Positions 1 through 6,988 of a stretch of 17,455 nt of DNA are shown here, one piece after another. The stretch's first letter is position 1; every line of letters begins with the position of its first letter. The position numbers and the translations under genes were made by a program. Origin of the DNA: an uncultured Christensenella sp. (GTDB lineage Bacteria; Bacillota; Clostridia; Christensenellales; UBA1750); the NCBI GenBank assembly GCA_905193155.1, contig CAJJNQ010000050.1, positions 1 through 17,455 of the forward strand. Reading direction: 5' to 3'. The notes beneath the pieces are model-generated. The model had not been told where the DNA came from and ran no database searches. It saw nothing but the letters and a program-made list of their open reading frames with translations.

Positions 1-3
1 CCG

Positions 4-28
4 CGTGGGGCCCTCTCCCCCGTTTTTT
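4..28 (+). terminator. possible rho-independent terminator reading in from the left
   Basis: A short GC stem (GGGG at 7-10 with CCCC at 17-20, extended by C4G5 with C21G22 around a bulged T) is followed directly by six T residues at 23-28. This looks like the end of a plus-strand gene lying left of the window. The stem is short and no gene is visible to go with it, so the call is weak. Confidence 0.35.
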
Positions 29-40
29 CCTGCACAAAGC

Positions 41-76
41 AAAAAAGACGGGCAGGCCCGTCGGCTGTCCGTCTTT
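41..76 (-). terminator. rho-independent terminator of the isomerase-like gene
   Basis: Inverted repeat with arms 44-55 and 65-76 (AAAGACGG...CCGTCTTT, one imperfect pair). On the minus strand it is followed by a run of six U residues (complement of 41-46). It lies 14 bases past the stop codon of the minus-strand gene at 90-857. Confidence 0.75.
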
Positions 77-89
77 CTATGAATTGAAT

Positions 90-857
90 TTACTTTACGC
101 CCTTTGCGGTGAGATACTCGTAGCTCATCTTCAGGCTCTCGAAGGGATCGCGGCCGTGGCAGTCGTCCTGCTCGACCAGATACCACTTCACGCCGATATC
201 GCGGCAGCCCGCGATGATGCCGTCCCAGTTCAGGTTGCCCTGACCAATTTCCGCCATGATCTGCTCGGCCTTGTCGTTCAGCGCCATGTCTTTGAAGTGC
301 ACCACGTCCATGCGGCCGCGCACCTTGTCGATCCACGCGCGCACGTCCGCGCCGCCCTTCTGCACCCAGAAGGTGTCGATCTCAAACTGGAAGTTGCGGG
401 AGGAATTGTCAAAGAGGATGTCCATGCCAACCTTCCCGTCGAACTTGCGGAATTCAAAGTTATGGTTGTGATAGACGAACTTGAGTCCCGCCTTGGCCAG
501 CTCATCCGCCACGTCGGAGGCCTCGCGCGCAAAGCGCTCCAGCCCTGCTGCGTCCGCGCGGTATTCTTCGGGCATCATGCCCACGCCAACGTATTCGCAG
601 CCCCAAGCCTTGTGCTTGGCGATGACTGCATCCAGATCTCTCTTGCAATCATCAAAGCTGATGTGCGTCGCCGCACAGGTCAATCCGTTTTCTTTCAATC
701 CCTCGGCCACATCCTGTACCGGGATGCCCGCGCCGATAGCAGAAACCTGCACTGCCTCATAGCCAATCGCACGGAGCTTGCGGAAGGTTTCCAGCAATCC
801 CTCAGTATCCTTCGTGAACTCACGGACGGTAAACATCTGCGCACCCAACTGCGTCAT
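90..857 (-). CDS. sugar phosphate isomerase/epimerase family protein (TIM barrel)
   Basis: A 255-residue cytoplasmic protein of the xylose-isomerase-like TIM-barrel superfamily (COG1082), whose members isomerise or epimerise sugars, sugar phosphates or inositol derivatives using a divalent metal. Strand-end motifs typical of the family are visible: YHNHNFEF at 129-136, EIDTFW at 159-164, HFKD at 187-190, EIGQGNLNW at 203-211 and VEQDD at 228-232. Their Glu, Asp and His residues are the likely metal ligands. The length is normal for the family. The ATG at 857 has AAAGGGG upstream at about nine bases' spacing. It is a single-gene unit with its own promoter, an operator-like palindrome and a terminator. 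The substrate cannot be read from sequence. Family call strong, specific activity unknown. Confidence 0.85.
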   Translation of the reverse strand: MTQLGAQMFTVREFTKDTEGLLETFRKLRAIGYEAVQVSAIGAGIPVQDVAEGLKENGLTCAATHISFDDCKRDLDAVIAKHKAWGCEYVGVGMMPEEYRADAAGLERFAREASDVADELAKAGLKFVYHNHNFEFRKFDGKVGMDILFDNSSRNFQFEIDTFWVQKGGADVRAWIDKVRGRMDVVHFKDMALNDKAEQIMAEIGQGNLNWDGIIAGCRDIGVKWYLVEQDDCHGRDPFESLKMSYEYLTAKGVK

Positions 858-876
858 ACGTTCATGCCCCTTTCGT

Positions 877-890
877 TGTAAGCATTTACA
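877..890. promoter_or_regulatory. LacI/CcpA-type operator (cre-like palindrome)
   Basis: The 14-mer TGTAAGCATTTACA is a near-perfect inverted repeat. It matches the cre pattern TGWNANCGNTNWCA at every position except the central CG, which is CA. It lies directly downstream of the minus-strand -10 box at 896-901, so it covers the predicted transcription start (about 889) of the isomerase-like gene, a classic repressor position. The likely binder is a LacI/GalR-family regulator or CcpA; neither is encoded in the window. Confidence 0.5.
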
Positions 891-895
891 TTTAT

Positions 896-924
896 ATTAT
901 AACGCGTTTCCATCCAAAAGAAAA
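896..924 (-). promoter_or_regulatory. promoter of the isomerase-like gene
   Basis: A perfect minus-strand -10 box TATAAT lies at 896-901. The best -35 at 17-base spacing is TTTTCT (919-924), which is weak. A weak -35 together with an operator-like palindrome fits a regulated promoter. The divergent plus-strand gene begins at 938, so its own promoter must lie in the same roughly 80 bases; I could not identify it confidently. Confidence 0.5.
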
Positions 925-937
925 GGAGTTATTCGCT

Positions 938-1228
938 ATGAATTCAACTGAAATGAATCTTCCCTTTCTTATTTATTTTATCCTCTGCGCGGTGATGAGC
1001 GCCGCCGCCTTTGTCGCCATGGGCGCAGACAAGCGCCTGGCGCAGACGCATCAGCGCCGCATTCCGGAAAAGCATCTCTTTTTGCTCTCGATCCTCTTTG
1101 GCGGCATCGGCGGCACGATCGGCATGTTCAAATTCCATCACAAGACGAAGCACTGGTATTTCCGCGTGTTCTTCCCGCTCTTTGCGCTGATCCAGATCGC
1201 GCTGGGCGCATGGCTCTTCACCCTTTGA
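938..1228 (+). CDS. DUF1294 family small membrane protein
   Basis: A 96-residue integral membrane protein and the only plus-strand gene in the window. A first membrane helix spans about residues 9-28, followed by the DUF1294 signature: a DKRLA motif, then RIPEKHL and a glycine-rich helix (FGGIGGTIGMF). The KFHHKTKHW stretch and a last hydrophobic helix follow. The function of the family is not known to me. The ATG at 938 is supported by AAGGAG at 924-929. It converges with the minus-strand GNAT gene on a shared hairpin at 1238-1265. Confidence 0.85.
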   Translation: MNSTEMNLPFLIYFILCAVMSAAAFVAMGADKRLAQTHQRRIPEKHLFLLSILFGGIGGTIGMFKFHHKTKHWYFRVFFPLFALIQIALGAWLFTL

Positions 1229-1237
1229 GGGCACACA

Positions 1238-1265
1238 AAAAGGACTTCCGAGTGGAAGTCCTTTT
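1238..1265. terminator. bidirectional terminator between convergent genes
   Basis: A perfect 12-bp stem (arms 1238-1249 and 1254-1265, AAAAGGACTTCC pairing with GGAAGTCCTTTT) closes a four-base GAGT loop. The A-rich and T-rich arm ends give U-rich tails in both directions. It lies between the ends of the plus-strand DUF1294 gene and the minus-strand tandem GNAT gene. Confidence 0.85.
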
Positions 1266-1268
1266 GTT

Positions 1269-2285
1269 TTACTCTTTTTCTTTCGCCGTGCGCATCATCG
1301 TGATGCGGGTATAGGGCTGCTCATCGCCGCCGCGCATCACATTCTGCCGACGCAGCGTCTCAACAAAGCCGCTCTTGATGAAGCACGCAATTGCCGGAGC
1401 ATTTTCCCCCAGCACGGTCAGGCTGAGCATCCGGAAGCCGTATTCCTCCTCCGCGCGCTTGCAGAGCTGCTCCACAATGCGCCGCCCCAGTTTGCCGCCG
1501 CGCCACTTGGGATCGAGGATGAGATAATCAACACAGCCTCTGCGCAGCTCCCAATCGAGCCGGGTCAGCGACACCACGCCGATCACACGGCCGAACTCCA
1601 CGGCCTTGACGGCAAAATCCATCTGCGGCGCGCCGATGTAGTGCTTGCCGAAGGTGAACTCCTTGGAAAAATCCGCCATAGAAAGCTCTTTTTCACGCCC
1701 ATGCAGCCACAGCGGGCGGTAGAGATCGGCGTTTTCATCCGCATTGCACCAGCGAATGGCGTTGGCCAAATCCTCCCGGCGCATCGGTTCCAGCGACAGC
1801 GTGACCATGGAGGAGGCGTTTTTCTCCAGCGTCATCAGGGTGATGCGCTCGGTAGGGCGCTCATAGGTGGGCAGTGCGCGATAGCCCATTTTGTGCAGCA
1901 GACCCTGCGCCGCCGCCTCGCCGGAAATCACCTGCGCGCGGTATCTTGCGGAAGGATAGCGCAGCTCGGCGTGCATCAGCGCGACCTGCGCCACGCCCAT
2001 CTGCTGCCAATCGGGCTTGACATAGATCTCCTTGAGCAGCACGTCATCCTCTTCCGGCTGCATCGTCAGGCCGCCGACGGTCACGCCGCCCGCGGTGATG
2101 CGATAGGTGTTTTCCTGCTTGATCTGTTCGAGAAACTGCTCCTCGCTCTGCACACAGGGGCAGTCCGAACTGCCGTAGGCGCCGTATTGCGCCAGATACG
2201 CCTCGTATCGAATCAGGTAGAGCGCGTGCGCATCCGCCGCCGCAGCCTTATGCAGCAGCACAATCTGCCGGTTTTCTCTTTGCAT
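1269..2285 (-). CDS. tandem GNAT-domain N-acetyltransferase
   Basis: A 338-residue protein with two GNAT folds, last gene of the lysC-lipoprotein-GNAT unit. The N-terminal half (about 8-150) carries LKEIYVKPDWQQMGVAQ, a weak acetyl-CoA loop (QxxGxA form). The C-terminal half (about 158-335) is more canonical: YLILDPKWRGGKLGRRI, the pyrophosphate-binding loop, then LGENAPAIACFIKSGF near the end of the fold. This suggests that the second domain is catalytic and the first may be degenerate. GNAT enzymes transfer acetyl from acetyl-CoA to amines; the acceptor is unknown. The ATG at 2285 is preceded by GGAGGAG. It starts 28 bases after the lipoprotein stop, so co-transcription is likely. Confidence 0.82.
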   Translation of the reverse strand: MQRENRQIVLLHKAAAADAHALYLIRYEAYLAQYGAYGSSDCPCVQSEEQFLEQIKQENTYRITAGGVTVGGLTMQPEEDDVLLKEIYVKPDWQQMGVAQVALMHAELRYPSARYRAQVISGEAAAQGLLHKMGYRALPTYERPTERITLMTLEKNASSMVTLSLEPMRREDLANAIRWCNADENADLYRPLWLHGREKELSMADFSKEFTFGKHYIGAPQMDFAVKAVEFGRVIGVVSLTRLDWELRRGCVDYLILDPKWRGGKLGRRIVEQLCKRAEEEYGFRMLSLTVLGENAPAIACFIKSGFVETLRRQNVMRGGDEQPYTRITMMRTAKEKE

Positions 2286-2313
2286 GCGCGCTCCTCCCCC
2301 CTCTTTTTTTCTA

Positions 2314-3090
2314 TCAGTTCAAAATCACGGCTGTGCTGTCCACAAGACCCGCTTCCTGCGCCGCCTGAAGCACACGGCTGCGCTCATCCTCGTCCGCGTC
2401 CTTGGCGCAGACCAGCACGCCGTAGAGCGCATAACTCTCCGCATTCTGCCCGCCAAAGACCACTTTTGCCTTTTCCATCGAATCGTCGGGCAGCTGGATG
2501 CTGACCAGGCTCTCCGGCATGGAAAGGAGCTCCAGCTTCTTGACCTTTTTGAACGCTTTTTCCACGTTCTTCTGTCCGGGGACAGCCAGCCCCATCACCA
2601 CGTCGGCCCGCTTGCCGCGCAGCGAGGACAGGGCGCTTTCCCAATCAGTATTGCGCACCGTGCCGTAGAGCGCGCAGGTGAGCACCTGCCGGGCGAGCAC
2701 GTCGCCGTCCGCCTCTGCCGCGCCCACGATCACGACGCGGGTATTGCGCCCCCATTGCGCAGTGCCGCCCGCACGGGACAGAATCGCAAACTGCGCCAGC
2801 GTCACATCGTTCAGACGCTCCGCCGCATCATATCCCGCGTCCTTCGCCTGCTGCCACCCCTGCGCCGTCACCAGCGCAAAGTCGCACTGCCCGCTTTCGA
2901 GCTGCTGCAAGGCGGCGGCATCATCCTCTGCCAGGGCGTAGCTCAGGGTTTGGTCGCTTTCACAAAGCGCCTGCGCCGCCACAACGCCTTTTTTAACGCA
3001 AAGAATCGCCGTCTGCGTTCGTCCAGCACAGCCGGTCAGGGCAAGCAGGCAGACAAGGAGCAGCAGGGCGGCAATTCTCTTGAATTTCAC
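2314..3090 (-). CDS. lipoprotein resembling solute-binding proteins (NMT1/TAXI/PhnD-like fold)
   Basis: A 258-residue secreted lipoprotein. The N-terminus is MKFKR, then a leucine/alanine-rich hydrophobic stretch and a lipobox LTGC, so Cys at about 18 should be lipidated and the protein held on the outer face of the membrane. The rest resembles a type II periplasmic-binding fold: a repeated 'LESGQCDFALVTAQG' type segment and a later ARQVLTCALYG segment recall NMT1/TAXI or PhnD-like binding proteins. I chose the GTG start at 3090 because GGAGG lies six bases upstream; the in-frame GTG at 3111 overlaps the lysC stop and lacks a ribosome site. The gene begins 17 bases after lysC. No permease or ATPase is nearby, so a transport role is not shown. 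The ligand is unknown. Confidence 0.7.
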   Translation of the reverse strand: MKFKRIAALLLLVCLLALTGCAGRTQTAILCVKKGVVAAQALCESDQTLSYALAEDDAAALQQLESGQCDFALVTAQGWQQAKDAGYDAAERLNDVTLAQFAILSRAGGTAQWGRNTRVVIVGAAEADGDVLARQVLTCALYGTVRNTDWESALSSLRGKRADVVMGLAVPGQKNVEKAFKKVKKLELLSMPESLVSIQLPDDSMEKAKVVFGGQNAESYALYGVLVCAKDADEDERSRVLQAAQEAGLVDSTAVILN

Positions 3091-3107
3091 TGGAAACCTC
3101 CGTAAAA

Positions 3108-4427
3108 TCACTTCATGAAGGCATTGTAGATGGCATTGATGGCCTTTTCAAAGTCGGCCGATTCCACGCCGGTGATGATGTTGATTTCCGAAGAACCCTG
3201 GTCGATCATGCGGATGTTGATGCCGCTGTCGGCCAGCGCGCCGAAGATGCGCGCCGCGGTACCGGGATAGCGCACCATGCCGCGGCCGACGGTCGCGATC
3301 AGCGAAAGGCCGCTGATGACCTCGATGTGGTCGGGCTTGCAGGTGCGGCGAATCTTTTCAACAACCTGATCGATGCGTCCCTCGATGTTGTGGTCGGAGA
3401 CGAGCACGGTCATGGTATCGATGCCGGAGGGCATATGCTCGAAGGAGACGTTGCACTCCTCCAGCGCCTCGAGCATGCGGCGGCCGAAGCCCAGCTCACT
3501 GTTCATCATATTCTTTTCCACAGCGATGGCGGTAAATCCTTTTTTGCCCGCAATGCCGGTGATCGCGCCGCGCACATGGCTCTCGTCCGCTCTGACGATC
3601 ATGGTGCCGGGGTTATCCGGCTCGTTGGTGTTGCGGATGTTGATCGGGATGCCGGCCATGCGCACCGGGAAAATCGCGTCCTCGTGCAGCACGCCCGCGC
3701 CCATATAGGAAAGCTCGCGCAGTTCGCGGTAGGTGATGACATGGATGCGCTTGGGGCGCTTGACGATGCGCGGATCCGCCATCAAAAAGCCCGAAACATC
3801 GGTCCAGTTTTCATAAAGCTCTGCGCCCGCCGCGCGCGCGACGATCGCGCCGGTGACGTCTGAACCGCCGCGGGAGAAGGTGCGGATGGTGCCGTCGGGA
3901 TTGCTGCCGTAGAAGCCGGGGATAACGGCATAGCGGGTGCCGGCCAGGCGCGCGGAGAGCACCTCCTGCGTGCGCTCGGAATCGAAGCGGTGGTTTGCGT
4001 CAAAGAAAATGACCTCCGCCGCGTCGATGAACTCCCAGCCCAGATACTCGGCCAGAATGATGCCGTTCAAGTATTCGCCGCGGCTGGCCGCATAATCCAC
4101 GGACTGGCCGTTGAGCATGGCGTAATGCACCTGTTCCAGATGGGGCGCGAAATCCAGATTCAGCCCCAGCTCGTCGATGATCTCGGTATAGCGCGCAGAA
4201 AGCTCCGCAAAGACCTTCTCGAATTCCGCCAGCTCCCCCTTGCTCGCCAGTTTATGGCAGGTGTAGAGCATATCTGTGACCTTGGCATCGTCAGGCTCCC
4301 GGCGACCGGGCGCGGAGGGCACGACATACATGCGGTTGGAGTCCCCGAGCAGAATCTCCTTGACCTTTCGGAACTGCGACGCTTCCGACAGCGAGCTGCC
4401 GCCGAACTTGGTAACCACAATACCCAT
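3108..4427 (-). CDS. lysC: aspartate kinase
   Basis: Aspartokinase phosphorylates L-aspartate to 4-phospho-aspartate, the first step to lysine, threonine, methionine and diaminopimelate. The 439-residue protein has the kinase signature KFGGSS at 7-12, the phosphate/aspartate-binding segment GFYGSNPDGTIRTFSRGGSD at 171-190, NWTDVSGFLMADPR at 207-220, and NIRNTNEPDNPGT at 263-275. Two C-terminal ACT domains follow (about 298-360 and 372-439), the second with IDQGSSEINI; these normally bind an end-product amino acid for feedback inhibition. Length is normal for a monofunctional enzyme. The ATG at 4427 follows AAAGGGG. It is first in a three-gene unit with its own strong promoter. No lysine riboswitch is visible in the leader of about 60 bases. 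Confidence 0.95.
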   Translation of the reverse strand: MGIVVTKFGGSSLSEASQFRKVKEILLGDSNRMYVVPSAPGRREPDDAKVTDMLYTCHKLASKGELAEFEKVFAELSARYTEIIDELGLNLDFAPHLEQVHYAMLNGQSVDYAASRGEYLNGIILAEYLGWEFIDAAEVIFFDANHRFDSERTQEVLSARLAGTRYAVIPGFYGSNPDGTIRTFSRGGSDVTGAIVARAAGAELYENWTDVSGFLMADPRIVKRPKRIHVITYRELRELSYMGAGVLHEDAIFPVRMAGIPINIRNTNEPDNPGTMIVRADESHVRGAITGIAGKKGFTAIAVEKNMMNSELGFGRRMLEALEECNVSFEHMPSGIDTMTVLVSDHNIEGRIDQVVEKIRRTCKPDHIEVISGLSLIATVGRGMVRYPGTAARIFGALADSGINIRMIDQGSSEINIITGVESADFEKAINAIYNAFMK

Positions 4428-4462
4428 CTATATTAATCCCCTTTCAAAACTCTCCGGCTTTT

Positions 4463-4480
4463 TTGATGCGCTTCCATCAA
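4463..4480 (-). other. small hairpin in the lysC leader
   Basis: A six-bp inverted repeat (TTGATG at 4463-4468 with CATCAA at 4475-4480, six-base loop) lies in the 5' untranslated region of lysC. On the minus strand it is followed by an A-run, so it is not a terminator in that direction. It is far too small for a lysine riboswitch or T-box. Its role is unknown and it may be incidental. Confidence 0.35.
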
Positions 4481-4495
4481 TCGTCAATTAGGTAA

Positions 4496-4524
4496 ATTAT
4501 AGTGAATAATCCGCCCCTTTTCAA
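4496..4524 (-). promoter_or_regulatory. promoter of the lysC unit
   Basis: Minus-strand TTGAAA (4519-4524), a 17-base spacer and a perfect TATAAT (4496-4501). Predicted start of transcription is near 4489, giving a leader of about 60 bases before the lysC ATG. This is among the strongest promoter-like sequences in the window. Confidence 0.8.
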
Positions 4525-4576
4525 GCGATTCTGGGCTAAAAAACGCCTTTTCTATGTAAAAAGATGGCATATGACA

Positions 4577-4606
4577 AAAGGAACGGGAAAAAGCTCCCGT
4601 TCCTTT
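4577..4606 (-). terminator. rho-independent terminator of the pgm unit
   Basis: A 12-bp stem (AAAGGAACGGGA at 4577-4588 with TCCCGTTCCTTT at 4595-4606) closes a six-base loop. On the minus strand it ends in a short U-rich tail. It follows the phosphoglucomutase stop by about 37 bases and lies upstream of the lysC promoter, so it separates the two units. Confidence 0.8.
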
Positions 4607-4643
4607 CCTGTTTTTCGTGGACGCTTTGGATTTAGTCTGCCGT

Positions 4644-6335
4644 TCAGCCGATCATTTTATCCAACGCGCTCTTCATCTGTGCAAGATTCTGCTGCGCCTT
4701 TTCCAGCGTTTCGCCGCTGACCGAGCAATAGAACTTGATCTTGGGCTCGGTGCCGGAGGGACGAACCGCCAGCGTGCCGCAATCGAAGAAGAGCTTGAGC
4801 ACATCCGCCTTGGGGATGTCCAGTCGGGAGGTCGCGCCGTCTTTGCGCTCGGTGCGCAGGCCGGTTTCGTAATCCTCTACGGCGCGGATAGTCAGCCCGT
4901 TCATGTCCTTGAGGGCAGGGTCGCGGAACTTGGCCATGATCGCGTCGATCTTTTCCATGAAGTCGAGGCCGTCGATCTCCTTGGAGATGGTGCTCTCGAC
5001 GAAGTAACCGTACTTTTCGCACAGCTCGAGCAGGCGATCGTAGAGATCCTTGCCCTGCTCATGATAATAGACCGCCATTTCGCCCACCAGCGCGACGGCA
5101 AGCACGGCGTCCTTATCGCGCGCGAGGCTGCCGGTCAGATAACCGTAGCTCTCTTCATAGCCGAAGAAGAAGTGACGGCCCTGCTCCGGGAAGCCTTCGG
5201 CCTTATCGCCGATGTACTTAAAGCCCGTGAGCACCTGCTGAACATCTATGCCGTTTTCCCGCGCAATCTTCTGCCCCAGTTCGCCGGAGACGATGGTCGT
5301 GACCATGGTCTCCCCCTTTTCGAGCGCGTTCTGTTCCTTGCGGGTGTTGTAGAGATAATCGATCAGCAGCGCGCCGATCTGGTTGCCGTTGAGTGCGATG
5401 AACTTGCCGTCATGCAGCACCTGCACGCCGACGCGATCGCTGTCGGGATCAGTGGCCATCAGCATCTTCGCGCCGATCTTCTCAGCCTCGGCAATCGCCT
5501 GAACGTAGACGCGGGAATCCTCCGGGTTGGGCATGTACAGGCCGCCGAAGTTGCTGTCCGGCTCCATCTGCACGCAGGTGAGGTTCTTAAAGCCCTGCAT
5601 CCGCAGCATGGTGGAGACAGGGATTGCGCCGGTGCCGTAAAGGCCGGAATAGACCACAGGGAAATCCGCCGCCTTTTTGCGGGTCAAAGAGGTTCTGGGC
5701 AGCAGGAAATACAATTCGTCCAAATAGCGGTCAAGGATGCCCTCGGGCTGTTCGAGCAGGCCCTGAGCCTCGCCCTCCTCCAGCGGCAGCATCTTGGCCT
5801 GGAAGAACTCGACGGTTTCAATCTCCTTCATGATGAGCTCCGCCTGCTCAGGGATCACCTGCACGCCGCGCTCATCGTAGACCTTATAGCCGTTATACTG
5901 CTTGGGGTTGTGGCTTGCGGTGATGACGATGCCCCAGCCCAGGCCCATCGCACGGACGGTATAGGACAGCACGGGCGTGGGCACGGGCTGCTCCCACAGC
6001 ACGGCCTTGATGCCGTTGGCCATCAGCACGCGCGCCGCGGTCAGCGCAAAGACGTCGGAATTTTTGCGGGTATCGTAGGCAATGGCGACGGTGTGGGGCG
6101 CCTTGCTCTTGAGAATCGCCTGCGCCAGGCCCTGCGTGGCGCGCGCGACGGTATAGACATTCATGCGGGCGGGGCCGACGCCCAGCACCGAGCGCAGCCC
6201 GCCCGTGCCGAAGGCCATCTTACCGGCAAAAGCCTCCATGGCCTCCTTCTCGTCCTGTGCATCCAGTTCCTTCAGCATCTCGGGATCATTTTCCGCGAGG
6301 TATTCGCGCCAGCGCGCTCTTTCTTCCTGCCACAT
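4644..6335 (-). CDS. pgcA: phosphoglucomutase / phosphomannomutase (alpha-D-phosphohexomutase superfamily)
   Basis: Interconverts glucose-1-phosphate and glucose-6-phosphate in the cytoplasm, feeding sugar-nucleotide, glycogen and cell-wall polymer synthesis. All four superfamily signatures are present (numbering from the start at 6335): phosphoserine loop TASHNP at 139-144 with Ser141 as the phosphorylated residue, metal loop DPDSDR at 296-301, sugar-specificity loop GYEESYGYL at 392-400, and phosphate-binding RPSGTEP at 525-531. The 563-residue length matches the long Gram-positive PgcA type. I chose the ATG at 6335 because MWQEE... aligns with the usual N-terminus (as in MTWRKSYERW of B. 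subtilis PgcA, from memory) and AAAGG lies upstream. The alternative ATG at 6347 overlaps the upstream GNAT stop as ATGA and could also be used. Confidence 0.93.
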   Translation of the reverse strand: MWQEERARWREYLAENDPEMLKELDAQDEKEAMEAFAGKMAFGTGGLRSVLGVGPARMNVYTVARATQGLAQAILKSKAPHTVAIAYDTRKNSDVFALTAARVLMANGIKAVLWEQPVPTPVLSYTVRAMGLGWGIVITASHNPKQYNGYKVYDERGVQVIPEQAELIMKEIETVEFFQAKMLPLEEGEAQGLLEQPEGILDRYLDELYFLLPRTSLTRKKAADFPVVYSGLYGTGAIPVSTMLRMQGFKNLTCVQMEPDSNFGGLYMPNPEDSRVYVQAIAEAEKIGAKMLMATDPDSDRVGVQVLHDGKFIALNGNQIGALLIDYLYNTRKEQNALEKGETMVTTIVSGELGQKIARENGIDVQQVLTGFKYIGDKAEGFPEQGRHFFFGYEESYGYLTGSLARDKDAVLAVALVGEMAVYYHEQGKDLYDRLLELCEKYGYFVESTISKEIDGLDFMEKIDAIMAKFRDPALKDMNGLTIRAVEDYETGLRTERKDGATSRLDIPKADVLKLFFDCGTLAVRPSGTEPKIKFYCSVSGETLEKAQQNLAQMKSALDKMIG

Positions 6336-6343
6336 GACTGAAT

Positions 6344-6856
6344 TCATCCTTTCTTTGTAAACCAATATAATCTTTTATTGTATTCCTCATCGCGGTAAAA
6401 GCCGCTGAACACGCCGCCCGCCTTTTCGATGATGTGGCGCGAAGGGTCGTTGTCCACATCGCAGGTGAGCAGGATGCGCTCCATGCCGCGGTCAAAACCC
6501 ATTTGGAGCAGCCGCTTCAGCGTCTCCTGCGCATAGCCGTGGCCGCGCTCGCTGGGCGGCACACTGTAACCGATATGCCCTGCCCAGGTCAGCGCATCCG
6601 GCGTATCATAGGGCCGCAGCTGACCGAACGCGAGGATGCGGGAGCCGTCGTCGCTCATCAGGAACCAGATTTCGTTGGGATTGCTGCCATAGTCCATGCA
6701 CTCGGGCTTGGACAGCCTGTCCACCACGGCCAGCCAGCCGAAATAGCCCATACGGCCGCGGCTGCCGCAATACGGCTCCTCGCCGGCACTTTCAAAGTCG
6801 CGGTCCGCCGCCATCACGGCCTTGAAATGACCCATACGGGGTCTGACCAGTTCCAT
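6344..6856 (-). CDS. GNAT family N-acetyltransferase
   Basis: A 170-residue single-domain acetyltransferase. The acetyl-CoA motif is clear: HIGYSVPPSERGHGYAQETL, with R-G-H-G-Y-A as the pyrophosphate-binding loop; DVDNDPSRHIIEKAGG near the C-terminus is the usual last GNAT helix region. It resembles the predicted acetyltransferase group COG3981. The acceptor is unknown. I chose the ATG at 6856 because the promoter -10 box overlaps the next upstream in-frame ATG, so longer forms would begin upstream of the transcript; a GAGAGG/GGGG-rich stretch precedes 6856. It is the first gene of a two-gene unit and its stop abuts or overlaps the start region of the phosphoglucomutase gene. Confidence 0.82.
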   Translation of the reverse strand: MELVRPRMGHFKAVMAADRDFESAGEEPYCGSRGRMGYFGWLAVVDRLSKPECMDYGSNPNEIWFLMSDDGSRILAFGQLRPYDTPDALTWAGHIGYSVPPSERGHGYAQETLKRLLQMGFDRGMERILLTCDVDNDPSRHIIEKAGGVFSGFYRDEEYNKRLYWFTKKG

Positions 6857-6890
6857 TTGCGCCCCATTCCTCTCTTTTCGGTTTCGTTTC

Positions 6891-6919
6891 ATTATATCAT
6901 ATTGCGGAAAATTTGAAAA
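6891..6919 (-). promoter_or_regulatory. promoter of the GNAT-pgm unit
   Basis: Minus-strand -10 TATAAT (6891-6896), 17-base spacer and -35 TTTTCA (6914-6919), four of six matches to consensus. It lies just beyond the permease terminator and about 35 bases upstream of the chosen GNAT start. Confidence 0.65.
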
Positions 6920-6941
6920 CATTGCGTTGTCCGCACCGAGC

Positions 6942-6977
6942 AAAAAGGCGCGCGGAAGAACCTTCCGCACGCCTTTT
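6942..6977 (-). terminator. rho-independent terminator of the purine permease
   Basis: A 16-bp near-perfect stem (arms 6943-6958 and 6962-6977, AAAAGGCG...CGCCTTTT) with a three-base loop and a U-run on the minus strand. It lies 12 bases after the permease stop codon. Confidence 0.88.
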
Positions 6978-6988
6978 CAGATGCGTTT

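Noticed and set aside
3091..3111. Upstream GTG start for the lipoprotein, overlapping the lysC stop as GTGA
   Set aside because: It would put seven extra residues before the signal peptide and has no ribosome site, while the GTG at 3090 has GGAGG six bases upstream.
4428..4490. Lysine riboswitch or T-box in the lysC leader
   Set aside because: The leader predicted from the strong promoter is only about 60 bases, too short for either element, and no terminator/antiterminator pair is visible.
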